Assembly (NCBI GenBank): GCA_023416585.1
Contig: JAEZHM010000081.1
Coordinates: forward strand, 1 to 64,000
Reading direction: 5' to 3'
Length of the DNA: 64,000 nt
From: Bacillota bacterium
GTDB lineage: Bacteria > Bacillota > Clostridia > Christensenellales > Aristaeellaceae
The position numbers and the translations under genes are program-made. The notes under the pieces were generated by a model. It was not told where the DNA came from, searched no databases, and saw only the letters and a program-made list of their open reading frames with translations. This document shows, one piece after another, positions 42,266-50,317 of the stretch (position 1 is its first letter; every line of letters begins with the position of its first letter).

Positions 42266-43162
42266 ATGAGGAAGATAGGCTTTATAGGCCTTGGCATCAT
42301 GGGCAAGCCCATGGCGAAGAATCTTATCAAAAAGGGCTATAATCTGACGGTGTATGACATCATGCCCGATGCTGTGGAAGCTTTGGGGAAGGAAGGAGTA
42401 AAAAGGGCGGCCTCCTGCAAAGAAGCGGCAATGGGCTGCGATATTGTCATCACCATGCTGCCTAATTCGCCCCATGTGAAGGAGGCTGTTTCTGGGGATA
42501 ACGGTATTCTGGCTGGAGCGAAAAGGGGCCTCATCCTGGCAGACATGTCGTCTATTTCTCCGGTGATGGCCAGGGAGATCGCCAAGGATTGCGAAAAGGC
42601 AGGTGTCATTTACCTGGACTGCCCCGTCAGCGGCGGCGAACCCAAGGCGGTGGATGGTACGCTTTCCATTATGTGCGGCGGGCCGGAGCATGCCTTTGAG
42701 GCAGTCAAGGATATACTTTTGTGCATGGGCGCTTCCGCCGTGCTGGTGGGGGATGTGGGCAGTGGCAGCATCGCCAAGCTGGCTAACCAGATTATTGTGG
42801 CCATGAACATTGCTGCCATGGGTGAGGCCATGGCACTGGCTGCAAAATCCGGCGTGGATCCCAAACGGGTGTATGATGCTATTAAGGGCGGACTGGCCGG
42901 CTCCACGGTGATGAATGCCAAGATGCCCATGGTGTTAAACCGAAACTTCCAGCCGGGCTTCCGTATTGCGCTGCATATCAAGGACCTGAAAAACGCATTG
43001 GAGGCCGGGAAGGATGCGAACATGCCGCTGGAGCTTACCGAAGGTGCGCTGAAAATCCTGGAGGAGCTTAACGCGCAGGGCGGCGGAACATTGGATCACA
43101 GCGCGATGGTGCAGCATTTTGAGAAGCTGGCGGGCACGATCATACAATCGCCGAAGGCATAA
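42266..43162 (+). CDS. NAD(P)-dependent beta-hydroxyacid dehydrogenase (GarR/tartronate semialdehyde reductase-like)
   Basis: The 298-residue protein has the Rossmann motif GLGIMG (residues 8-13), the substrate loop DCPVSGGEPKA and the catalytic Lys in KLANQI, as in 2-hydroxy-3-oxopropionate reductase and 3-hydroxyisobutyrate dehydrogenase. A three-carbon hydroxyacid or its semialdehyde is the usual substrate. The ATG follows TGGGGGGACAG. As the last gene of the operon it could reduce or oxidise a short acid arising from sugar breakdown. It is followed by a non-coding gap of 423 bp. Confidence 0.9.
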   Translation: MRKIGFIGLGIMGKPMAKNLIKKGYNLTVYDIMPDAVEALGKEGVKRAASCKEAAMGCDIVITMLPNSPHVKEAVSGDNGILAGAKRGLILADMSSISPVMAREIAKDCEKAGVIYLDCPVSGGEPKAVDGTLSIMCGGPEHAFEAVKDILLCMGASAVLVGDVGSGSIAKLANQIIVAMNIAAMGEAMALAAKSGVDPKRVYDAIKGGLAGSTVMNAKMPMVLNRNFQPGFRIALHIKDLKNALEAGKDANMPLELTEGALKILEELNAQGGGTLDHSAMVQHFEKLAGTIIQSPKA

Positions 43163-43178
43163 GGAATTTACAATGTAT

Positions 43179-43251
43179 ATTGAATAATGAGTAATGAACA
43201 GCATCATTTTTTTCGTATAAATTGTTCTCTGTTCAGTTTGCATTATTCAAT
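43179..43251. repeat. AT-rich inverted repeat after the carbohydrate operon
   Basis: ATTGAATAATG (43179-43189) pairs perfectly with CATTATTCAAT (43241-43251). GAACA/TGTTC pair inside. No clean T-run follows, so it may be a decayed palindromic repeat rather than a terminator. Confidence 0.45.
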
Positions 43252-43317
43252 GTTCACTATGCCCGCCCCGTTTTACTATACTGTTAAGAAATTTGGGAGT
43301 GAGCAGCGCATGTCAAG

Positions 43318-43438
43318 GCTTCCCCTTGAGGGGAAGCTGTCGACGCAGTCGACTGATGAGGTGGTAATGGCTGAACGGATAATCAAAGCCGACACCTCAT
43401 CCGGCGCTGCGCGCCACCTTCCCCTCAAGGGGAAGGCT
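43318..43438. repeat. MITE-like palindromic repeat, copy 2
   Basis: This copy has nearly perfect inverted ends, CTTCCCCTTGAGGGGAAG and CTTCCCCTCAAGGGGAAG, and the inner arms GACTGATGAGGTG and CACCTCATCCGGCG. The arms match the copy at 2288-2410, while the central 30 bp differ. It has no coding capacity. It lies in the gap between two convergent transcripts. Confidence 0.8.
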
Positions 43439-43544
43439 CAAAGGCTCGCTATACATATATTTTCATTCCTTGGGTGAAGCTTGTGTTATGGGAATCTGTT
43501 CCTGGAATGGTTATATATAGCATAGAAAGTTTTTGGAGCGGGGT

Positions 43545-43582
43545 GCGGGGAGGGTGATTTTTTCAAAAATCACCCTCCCCGC
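43545..43582. terminator. long bidirectional terminator palindrome
   Basis: An 18-bp perfect stem runs from GCGGGGAGGGTGATTTTT to its complement with only TC at the tip. The T-rich upper stem and its position between convergent genes suit termination in both directions. It ends 3 bp before the stop of the minus-strand gene. Confidence 0.7.
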
Positions 43583-43585
43583 AAA

Positions 43586-44527
43586 TCATATCGCGTTCAT
43601 CCCCAGCAGCCTGTCAAGGCCGATGGCGCTGATCAAAAGGCGCTCTTTTTTGTTATTGAGAAGCTTTTGGGTCCAATCTACAAAGCCGCCGTCGCCTATT
43701 TCCATGGGCTGTCCGTTTACATAAAGCATCAGCTTGAAATTCAGGCCCAGGTAATAGGCATTATCCGTTTCCGTATTGTCCACTTCCAAAGGGATATGGG
43801 GAAGCGCTTTTTGAATGTGACTGCCTGTCCGCTCCAGAAAGCCTATGTTGTCGGTATATCCCTTTCGCCTGCGCAGGATAACGGCTACCTGTGCGTTCAA
43901 ATGCTGTCTGAAGAAATCGTCATAAAAGGCAATGTGCTTTTCCAGCATATTGTTTTCGCATTGATAGGAGCCGCTGTCACGCCCGGAGGAGACAACAGCA
44001 AATAAGCCAAAGTGGGCAAATCGGCCCGGCCCGGAAAAGCCCTGCGCCCTGGCCACCCTGCTTGCGGCGCATAAATGGATGGCTTCATCCGCATTCGTCC
44101 ATTCCCGGCTCGACAGCTTATCGGCTAAGTGCAGCGCCAGCATATTGGTGGGATCGGCCAGGATTTCCGTACCCCGCAATGCGGACAATACCTTGTTCTG
44201 GCTGACGGCGGCCATGGAGGAGCAGCTGCCGAAAAGCCCTGCGGGGGAAAGCAGAACGGGTTTAAAACCCTTTTGCTCCGCCAGGGTTGACAGCTCCAGT
44301 TCAAGTTTCAAGAAGCTTACGGCATCCAACTCAGCAGGTTTCACAAACCTGTTTTGCCTGTAATCATGAAGAAGACCGGCGGGAGAGATCTTTCCGGACA
44401 GCCTGCCGAATACTTCCATCAGCAGCGACTGCACATCGGAAGGCTGCAATCCGGCAAGTTTATCAAGAAGTCCATTGTCGCCGATCCTTGATAAAATCCG
44501 GTGAAGTATGGTGGTTTGCTGATCCAT
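43586..44527 (-). CDS. class II aminoacyl-tRNA synthetase/HisZ-like protein of unknown function
   Basis: The 313-residue protein was not assigned to a named family. Its C-terminus AIGLDRLLGM (GLDRLL at 303-308) looks like motif 3 of class II synthetases. The segment before it, MEIGDGGFVDWTQKLL, parallels the GGRYDxL region of HisRS and HisZ. GRFAHFGLFAVVSSG could correspond to motif 2, but its Arg and Glu residues are not the standard ones. A catalytically changed synthetase paralogue is the best inference. The ATG at 44527 follows GAGGAGGAATAATCC and is 3 bp after the zinc-ribbon gene, so the two are coupled. Confidence 0.6.
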   Translation of the reverse strand: MDQQTTILHRILSRIGDNGLLDKLAGLQPSDVQSLLMEVFGRLSGKISPAGLLHDYRQNRFVKPAELDAVSFLKLELELSTLAEQKGFKPVLLSPAGLFGSCSSMAAVSQNKVLSALRGTEILADPTNMLALHLADKLSSREWTNADEAIHLCAASRVARAQGFSGPGRFAHFGLFAVVSSGRDSGSYQCENNMLEKHIAFYDDFFRQHLNAQVAVILRRRKGYTDNIGFLERTGSHIQKALPHIPLEVDNTETDNAYYLGLNFKLMLYVNGQPMEIGDGGFVDWTQKLLNNKKERLLISAIGLDRLLGMNAI

Positions 44528-44530
44528 GGA

Positions 44531-44827
44531 TTATTCCTCCTCTTCCTCTCTTGCTTCGATCCACCGGGGCGCACCGGGAATGGGGCATTTCTGATTTTTC
44601 TTGGCGGCCCTGGCCTGGATATAGCAGCCGCACAGCACACAGGTGAAGCGTATACGGTGACTGCAGTCCTCACATAGGGATAGGCGCTTTGTGTATTCCG
44701 CTTCCGGTGCTCTTATTTCCATAGGCAGGGAGGCGGCATAACTGTCCAGATACTCCCGAAGGCCGCTTTCCTCAATCGTATCCTGGAGGCACTTCCGGCA
44801 TAGGAACCGGCCGCTATCATAGGCCAT
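44531..44827 (-). CDS. small zinc-ribbon protein, DUF6171-like
   Basis: The 98-residue protein has cysteine pairs CRKC, CEDC and CVLCGC plus a later Cys in CPIP, enough for two zinc sites. The C-terminus is very acidic (EAREEEEE). The pattern resembles the DUF6171 family, which has no assigned function. The ATG at 44827 follows GGAGGGTAAGAA. It precedes the synthetase-like gene with a 3-bp gap, suggesting a physical or functional partnership such as tRNA or rRNA binding; this is an inference. Confidence 0.65.
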   Translation of the reverse strand: MAYDSGRFLCRKCLQDTIEESGLREYLDSYAASLPMEIRAPEAEYTKRLSLCEDCSHRIRFTCVLCGCYIQARAAKKNQKCPIPGAPRWIEAREEEEE

Positions 44828-44952
44828 TTCTTACCCTCCGGATTCACTTGGCATTATCAAGCATGTATACCCTTACTATAAAAAGGAGCGTTCCGCTTGT
44901 CAATGGCGGATTGATAACTGCGGGAAAATGATAAAAAATTATCAATAAGGTA

Positions 44953-44981
44953 TTGCAATTTGATTTGATTCATCATATAAT
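44953..44981 (+). promoter_or_regulatory. promoter of the TetR gene
   Basis: TTGCAA (44953-44958), 17 nt, TATAAT (44976-44981). Transcription would start near 44988, inside the adjoining operator palindrome. Confidence 0.7.
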
Positions 44982-44982
44982 T

Positions 44983-44996
44983 CTAACGAACGTTAG
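44983..44996. promoter_or_regulatory. TetR operator O1 (CTAACGAACGTTAG)
   Basis: CTAACG and CGTTAG form a perfect inverted repeat around AA, starting 2 bp after the -10 box. Binding here would stop transcription of the TetR gene itself. A related site occurs after the gene. Confidence 0.75.
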
Positions 44997-45017
44997 GAAA
45001 GGAGGTATTCAGAAAGC

Positions 45018-45578
45018 ATGCCGGATCAGGATCTGAAAGCACGCATCAAGCAGGCTGCCGTGGACCAGTTCGACAGCGATGGTTACTATGGCACTACCAT
45101 ACGCAATATTGCCAAGGCGGTGGACTGTTCGCTGCCCATGGTATACTACTACTTTCAAAGCAAGCGGGAGCTGTTTCATGAGATCATCAAAAAGGATTAC
45201 TTTGAGCTGTTGAAAAGACAGGCTTCCAAGGTTCAGGCGGATGATCTGATTGACTTTTACACCGAGTTTGTGTACGAGCTTTGCGGTCTTGGCGACTATG
45301 ACAGAAAGGTGTACCGGCTGGGGGTGAAGGTATATCTTTCCTTTGATGGTGATGAGGAGCTAAAGCAGGTGATGGATGAGTGGGAAAAATCCATTCTTTC
45401 CCGGCACTGCCAATTGGTACTGCCGCGGCTTAAGAATGCAGACAACGGGCTTATCCTTGTGCGTACACTGATACATTTGCTGGAGAACCTGGTGGAAAGC
45501 ATTGTCGTAAGAAACCGGGCGCTTTCCAGGGTGGAGATCAGGGAGGAACTGAGCGTAATCCTTTCCGGTCGATACTAA
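45018..45578 (+). CDS. TetR family transcriptional regulator
   Basis: The 186-residue protein has an N-terminal TetR helix-turn-helix, TIRNIAKAVDCSLPMVYYYF (about residues 27-46), and a helical C-terminal ligand domain without recognised specificity. The ATG follows GGAAAGGAGGTATTC. The palindrome CTAACGAACGTTAG overlaps its own start of transcription, and a near copy lies before the next gene. It most likely represses itself and the hydrolase/exporter genes downstream, with relief by a small ligand. Confidence 0.92.
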   Translation: MPDQDLKARIKQAAVDQFDSDGYYGTTIRNIAKAVDCSLPMVYYYFQSKRELFHEIIKKDYFELLKRQASKVQADDLIDFYTEFVYELCGLGDYDRKVYRLGVKVYLSFDGDEELKQVMDEWEKSILSRHCQLVLPRLKNADNGLILVRTLIHLLENLVESIVVRNRALSRVEIREELSVILSGRY

Positions 45579-45594
45579 TTTTCTTCCACTAAAC

Positions 45595-45608
45595 CTAACG
45601 AACGATAA
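45595..45608. promoter_or_regulatory. TetR operator O2 (CTAACGAACGATAA)
   Basis: This 14-mer matches O1 at 12 of 14 positions, with the left half and centre intact. It lies between the TetR gene and the next gene, 18 bp before that start codon. Confidence 0.55.
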
Positions 45609-45625
45609 ATAAAGAGGTAATCAAA

Positions 45626-46078
45626 ATGAATACTGAAATGAAACTGGCTTTGATGCAGAACACCTATGCCGCCGCAGTGGCGGAAACTGTGAACACCTAT
45701 GGTAAACTGAAGGTATTGGATACTGTTGTGGAGAAAAGATTGGAGCGGCAAAGCCAAACCGCGGGCGCCATGAACAGGATGATGGACATCACCTCCGTGG
45801 AAGAAGTGTTTTTGACGTTAGCCGAGGTATTTGGATGTGCCAACTGGCAGGTTACCAAGTCGGAGGACGGCTATGAGGCGACCGCCACAGCCTGCAAGCT
45901 TTGCGCAATGAGTAAAAAGATGGGCGGGGCGAACGCTTGCCGCGGTTGGTGCCTGGACCCCATGACTTCAATGATCGTAGACATTTCGGGCGGGAAAATC
46001 ACCTCTGACAGGATTGCGGTTAAGAGCACGCTGATGGAAAGCGATCAATGTAAAGTTACTGTCACTTTGGATGCATGA
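45626..46078 (+). CDS. small Cys-rich protein, possibly ATC hydrolase-like
   Basis: The 150-residue protein has an amphipathic helical N-terminus and a C-terminal part with clustered cysteines in ACKLCAM and ACRGWCLDP. The arrangement recalls the L-2-amino-thiazoline-4-carboxylic acid hydrolase family and similar small metal- or haem-linked proteins, but I cannot confirm it. The ATG follows AAAGAGGTAATC and overlies the second TetR operator by position. It is the first target gene of the TetR regulator, with the serine hydrolase gene starting 28 bp after it. Function is open. Confidence 0.5.
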   Translation: MNTEMKLALMQNTYAAAVAETVNTYGKLKVLDTVVEKRLERQSQTAGAMNRMMDITSVEEVFLTLAEVFGCANWQVTKSEDGYEATATACKLCAMSKKMGGANACRGWCLDPMTSMIVDISGGKITSDRIAVKSTLMESDQCKVTVTLDA

Positions 46079-46106
46079 CTTTCTGCCTTCCATATGGAGT
46101 ATATGA

Positions 46107-47321
46107 ATGAATAAGGCCGTTAAACGAATCTGTCTGACGCTCTTGTGCATGGCTTTGGCGATATTGCTAATCATGTCTATATCCGCTGCCGTATTTGGTT
46201 CGGAGTATATGGGGCGAATCATCAGCAACGGGGAATCAAAGGTAACGGACTATCTGTTTTTTCCGGAGCGCGTGATCGCAAAAAGCGCAAGACCCTATAC
46301 TTACGCATATGACATCAATAAATCGCTGGGGGATTTGCAGATAAGTTTCGAGGGGGAAGGCGGAAAAACGAGGACCGCCTCCCTCTTGAGAGTGGCTGCT
46401 GACAATGATACCACGTCCCTGATCGTCTTAAGGAACGATGTTGTGGTGTTCGAGGACTATTTGAACGGCAGCACAAGGGAATCTGTCAATACTTCCTTTT
46501 CCTCTGTCAAATCTATTGATTCGCTGCTCATCGGCCTTGCTATCCAGGATGGGTACATCAAAAGCGTCAGTCAACCCATTACCGATTTCATTCCCGAATG
46601 GAGGGATACGGCGTTTTCGTCCATCACCATCGAAGACCTGCTTTTGATGCGCTCCGGCATCCATTATGAGGAAGGGCTGGCTTGGTTCACAGACGACGCC
46701 AAGACGTATTACATACCGGATTTGCGTGATCTGGTACTTCACAAGACGTGGCTTGATAAAAGCTATCATGGACAATTCCATTACAACAATTACCATCCGC
46801 TGCTTTTGGGCATTATTCTGGAACGCAGTACAGGCAAAACCGTGGCTGGTTATTTCCGTGAAAAGATTTGGGATAGAATCGGCGCGGAATACGATGCTTC
46901 CTGGAGCTTGGATAGTAAGGAAACGCAATTTGAGAAAATGGAAAGCGGGCTGAACTTCCGCTCCATCGATTACGTTAAGATCGGCAGCATGCTGCTCCAC
47001 CGGGGTACATTCAACGGCCAGGATGTGCTTGATGCGGACTGGATCGATAAGTCGACCATCGCCCCGGCGCAGCTTACCCGTGATGATTCCGACAGCGCGT
47101 ATCTTGCCGACAGGAGCGTGGGCTACCAGTACATGTGGTACAGCATTAAAAACAGCCGGGGTGGCCATGACTTTTTCGCGGCGGGGAAGTATGGCCAATA
47201 TCTGTATGTGTCGCCGGAAAACAACGTGGTGATCGTTCGCACCGGTACAAACACCGGATCTGTGGTATTCTGGCCGGAAATCTTCCGCCAGATTGCCGAA
47301 CACGCAGGCAGCGGTATATAG
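46107..47321 (+). CDS. membrane-anchored serine hydrolase (beta-lactamase class C / DD-peptidase-like)
   Basis: The 404-residue protein has an N-terminal membrane segment (about 7-29). The extracellular domain has the SxxK motif SSVK (Ser132, Lys135), a YNN segment as the Tyr motif, and AGKYGQY as the third motif. This matches the beta-lactamase/esterase superfamily (Pfam Beta-lactamase). Members cleave D-amino peptides, esters or beta-lactams. The ATG is 28 bp after the small Cys-rich gene. It probably acts outside the cell on a peptide or cell-wall substrate; the substrate is unknown. Confidence 0.85.
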   Translation: MNKAVKRICLTLLCMALAILLIMSISAAVFGSEYMGRIISNGESKVTDYLFFPERVIAKSARPYTYAYDINKSLGDLQISFEGEGGKTRTASLLRVAADNDTTSLIVLRNDVVVFEDYLNGSTRESVNTSFSSVKSIDSLLIGLAIQDGYIKSVSQPITDFIPEWRDTAFSSITIEDLLLMRSGIHYEEGLAWFTDDAKTYYIPDLRDLVLHKTWLDKSYHGQFHYNNYHPLLLGIILERSTGKTVAGYFREKIWDRIGAEYDASWSLDSKETQFEKMESGLNFRSIDYVKIGSMLLHRGTFNGQDVLDADWIDKSTIAPAQLTRDDSDSAYLADRSVGYQYMWYSIKNSRGGHDFFAAGKYGQYLYVSPENNVVIVRTGTNTGSVVFWPEIFRQIAEHAGSGI

Positions 47322-47366
47322 CAAATCACTTTTTTACGGTCTTATTGCTTTATACGGAGGATAAGA

Positions 47367-48419
47367 ATGAAAAAATGGTTGCGCCGGGCCCTTATAAGCC
47401 TCCTTACGCTGCTGGTGGTTGTGCTGGTGGTGATCGCCCTGCTGTTTCGGAATGAATTGCTTACACTGGGCTCATTAATGCAGGTGGACAGCCATCCCCT
47501 CTATAAGATGACCTACCAGGGCGATTATGGGTTTACGGAATTTATGCAGGTTGGGGCGCGAAGCGACCAGGAGATCGAGCACTTTATTATGAACAAGCTG
47601 CTTAAGGGAATTGACATCAACCTGTACATCGCCTCTGCCGGATGTTCTGCCTTTTGCGCCTGGAATGAACAAGGGCAGCGCATTTTTGCCCGGAATTTAG
47701 ACTTTGACACCGCGCCTGCACTGTTTTTGAAGACCGATCCAAGCGATGGATATGCTTCCGTTAGTGTTGCCAACCTGGCTTTCGCAGGCTATGGCGGCAA
47801 TTATCTTCCCGCGCCTTATACTATCTCAAGCTTTCTTACGCTGGCGGCGCCATACCTGCCATTTGACGGCATGAATGAAAAGGGCGTGGCCATGGCGCTG
47901 CTGGCTGTTCCTCATGCCGAACCGCCGGTTTCGCAGGATAAGATCATGCTCAATACCACCACCATGATCCGGCTGGTGCTGGATCAGGCCCAAAGCGTGG
48001 AGGGGGCTCTTGCGCTGATCAGGGAACATTCCCTTTACTTTTCTGGCGAAGTGGAATGCCACTACCTGGTTTCCGATGCGTCGGGGGATTCCGCCATTGT
48101 CGAGTTCCTGGAAAACGAAGTAAAGGTTACCAAAATAGAAGGAAAATACCAGGCGGTAACGAATTTTATCGTGTTCGGAGGCAGAAACGAGGGAGAGGGC
48201 GGCTCAGAATTTGAGCGGTATGATACCATCGTAAGCCGCCTGAATGCAACGGATGGCGTCATCACGGAATTGGAAGCCATGAATCTGCTGGCTGATGTGA
48301 AAATTCCGGGTAGAACGCAATGGTCTGCCGTGTACAACCTGGCCACGGGCACGGTCCAAATCTGTATGGGTGCGAAGTTTGATAAGGTCAATTCTTTTGC
48401 ATTGGAAACGCCGCAATAA
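47367..48419 (+). CDS. membrane-anchored Ntn hydrolase (choloylglycine hydrolase / linear amide hydrolase family)
   Basis: The 350-residue protein has a signal anchor (about residues 8-28). A cysteine in SAGCSAFCAWNEQGQ is followed by the FARNLDFD block typical of linear amide C-N hydrolases, which include bile salt hydrolase and penicillin V acylase. Late segments VSDASGDSAIVE and AVTNFIV are conserved in the family. The nucleophile would be the Cys of GCSAF after processing. The ATG follows ACGGAGGATAAG. With the preceding serine hydrolase, it suggests outside cleavage of an acylated or amide compound. Substrate is not predictable. Confidence 0.75.
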   Translation: MKKWLRRALISLLTLLVVVLVVIALLFRNELLTLGSLMQVDSHPLYKMTYQGDYGFTEFMQVGARSDQEIEHFIMNKLLKGIDINLYIASAGCSAFCAWNEQGQRIFARNLDFDTAPALFLKTDPSDGYASVSVANLAFAGYGGNYLPAPYTISSFLTLAAPYLPFDGMNEKGVAMALLAVPHAEPPVSQDKIMLNTTTMIRLVLDQAQSVEGALALIREHSLYFSGEVECHYLVSDASGDSAIVEFLENEVKVTKIEGKYQAVTNFIVFGGRNEGEGGSEFERYDTIVSRLNATDGVITELEAMNLLADVKIPGRTQWSAVYNLATGTVQICMGAKFDKVNSFALETPQ

Positions 48420-48457
48420 TGGAAGGCGGCCCTGCCAGGAAAACAGGAGGGATTTAT

Positions 48458-49288
48458 ATGGAGAAGGAGTCTAAGCGCGCCATCCTGTTCCTTTTGTTCA
48501 CCTTCCTTTGGACTTGGATATGCTATTGTGCCATCATCTTCATGAAGCTTAATCCTTACCAGGGCGCCGGCATGGTGCTTTTGATCCTGGGCGGCTGCTC
48601 GCCTACCTTCGTGGGGCTGATCATGGCCATGGCAACCTATGGGTGGGAGGAGCGCATTTCGTATCTGCGCAGCATCTATCAGCCGGTGCGCATAAAAGCC
48701 AAATGGTGGCTTTTCATACTGCTTGTCTTCCCGGCCGTCTTTGCAGTCTGCATTGGCCTGGATCTTTTGCTTGGCGGGACACTCCCGGGGATGGCAAACG
48801 CGAAGGCCATATGGGCAAACCCAGTATCATTCTTTCCGCTGATTCTTTTAAGCTTCTTGTCTGGCCCGTTTTCAGAAGAACTGGGCTGGCGGGGTTATGC
48901 CCTTGATAGAATGCTTGACCGCTTCGGCTTTGTGAAAGGGTCTTTGTTGTTGGGGCTGATATGGGGCGTGTGGCACCTGCCGCTCTACCTCATGCCACAA
49001 ACGTGGCACGGGAAAATGGGCTTTGGGATCACCGGGTTCTGGATGTTTCTTCTTCTTTCGGTAGGCCTGTCTTTCATTATGAGCCATGTCTATCTAAAAA
49101 CCCAACGCAGCATCCTTTCCGCAGTTCTGCTGCACCTGATGAGCAATTTCACCGCTCAGCTTTTGCAGGAGGTTTCTCCAGGGGTGGAAGTCATAAGAAG
49201 CCTGCTCATCTTTGCCCTGGGTGCTGCCTTTGCCGTATGGGCGGTTCAACAGGGAAAGGGTACAAAGGCGGCGGCCCGGGCTACGTAA
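48458..49288 (+). CDS. CPBP family intramembrane metalloprotease
   Basis: The 276-residue protein has seven or eight hydrophobic segments and the CPBP (Abi) motifs: FSEELGWRGYAL, giving EExxxR (Glu140, Glu141, Arg145), and GVWHLPLYL with His173. Members process or protect against bacteriocins, or cleave membrane proteins. The ATG at 48458 follows CAGGAGGG; a more upstream ATG at 48419 overlaps the stop of the preceding gene and lacks a site. Its place between secreted hydrolases and an ABC exporter suggests a role in immunity or maturation of a secreted product. Confidence 0.88.
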   Translation: MEKESKRAILFLLFTFLWTWICYCAIIFMKLNPYQGAGMVLLILGGCSPTFVGLIMAMATYGWEERISYLRSIYQPVRIKAKWWLFILLVFPAVFAVCIGLDLLLGGTLPGMANAKAIWANPVSFFPLILLSFLSGPFSEELGWRGYALDRMLDRFGFVKGSLLLGLIWGVWHLPLYLMPQTWHGKMGFGITGFWMFLLLSVGLSFIMSHVYLKTQRSILSAVLLHLMSNFTAQLLQEVSPGVEVIRSLLIFALGAAFAVWAVQQGKGTKAAARAT

Positions 49289-49402
49289 GCAACTTCTCAT
49301 GAAATTTTCATCTGATTCTTTTCACGCTTCAATGATAAACTGGAAATGAACCGCTAAAATGGTGACGTATGGCAGATTGACCTTAGGTGTGGAGGGAAGA
49401 GG

Positions 49403-50317
49403 ATGGAGAAGATCATTGAGGTTTCGGGGCTAAAGAAAAGCTACCGTGATGTTGAAGCTGTGCGGGGGATCGATTTTTATGTGGACGTGGGAACGCTGTT
49501 TGCCTTCCTGGGTCCCAACGGGGCGGGCAAGTCCACCACCATTGATGTGATTTGCACGCTGCTTAAACCCGACGAGGGCAAGGTGATGGTGAACGGTCAT
49601 GAGCTTTCCAAGGATGACGCCAGGATCAGGGAAAGCATCGGCGTGGTCTTTCAGGACAGTATTCTGGACAGCCTGCTTACCGTACGGGAAAACCTTTCCG
49701 CCCGCGCCGCCTTTTACGGCCTCCGGGGCGATAAGCTCAAACAGGCTGTAAAGAAGTCTGCGCACGAGGCAGAGGTGGAATCCTTCCTGGATAGGCCTTA
49801 CGGTAAGCTTTCCGGTGGGCAGCGCCGAAGGGCCGATATCGCCAGGGCGCTTGTCAATACCCCCAAAATTCTCTTTCTGGATGAGCCTACCACAGGCCTT
49901 GATCCGCAAACGCGCCAGAGCGTATGGAATACCATCCGCGGCCTGCAAAAGCAGGAAGGTGTGACGGTGTTTTTGACTACCCACTATATGGAGGAGGCGG
50001 CGGGGGCCGATTATGTAGCCGTGATCGACAAAGGCCTTATTACCGCTAAGGGTACGCCGGCGGAACTGAAAGACAGGTACTCCAGCGATCATTTAAGGAT
50101 CAAGCCCACCGACATGGATGCGCTTAAAGCGTATCTTCGCGATTTGAACATTGCCTATGAAACGGCTGCTGGAGTGGTGTCCGTACCTTTAAAGCGTACG
50201 GTGGACGCGCTGCCGGTTTTGAAGGGCTGCGAGGAACTGATATCCGTGTTTGAAGTATTAAGCGGCAGTATGGACGATGCGTTTATTGCCATCACCGGAA
50301 AGGGGATCAGAGAATGA
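49403..50317 (+). CDS. ABC transporter ATP-binding protein (DrrA-like exporter)
   Basis: The 304-residue ATPase has Walker A GPNGAGKS (37-44), signature LSGGQRRRADIARAL, Walker B ILFLDEPTTGLDPQTR and FLTTHYMEEA. A C-terminal domain of about 80 residues is shared with DrrA-type drug exporters. The ATG follows GGAGGGAAGAGG. The gene overlaps its permease gene by 4 bp (ATGA). It probably exports a drug, lipid or peptide. The 114-bp gap after the CPBP gene holds no clear promoter, so it may be on the same transcript as the TetR group. Confidence 0.92.
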   Translation: MEKIIEVSGLKKSYRDVEAVRGIDFYVDVGTLFAFLGPNGAGKSTTIDVICTLLKPDEGKVMVNGHELSKDDARIRESIGVVFQDSILDSLLTVRENLSARAAFYGLRGDKLKQAVKKSAHEAEVESFLDRPYGKLSGGQRRRADIARALVNTPKILFLDEPTTGLDPQTRQSVWNTIRGLQKQEGVTVFLTTHYMEEAAGADYVAVIDKGLITAKGTPAELKDRYSSDHLRIKPTDMDALKAYLRDLNIAYETAAGVVSVPLKRTVDALPVLKGCEELISVFEVLSGSMDDAFIAITGKGIRE

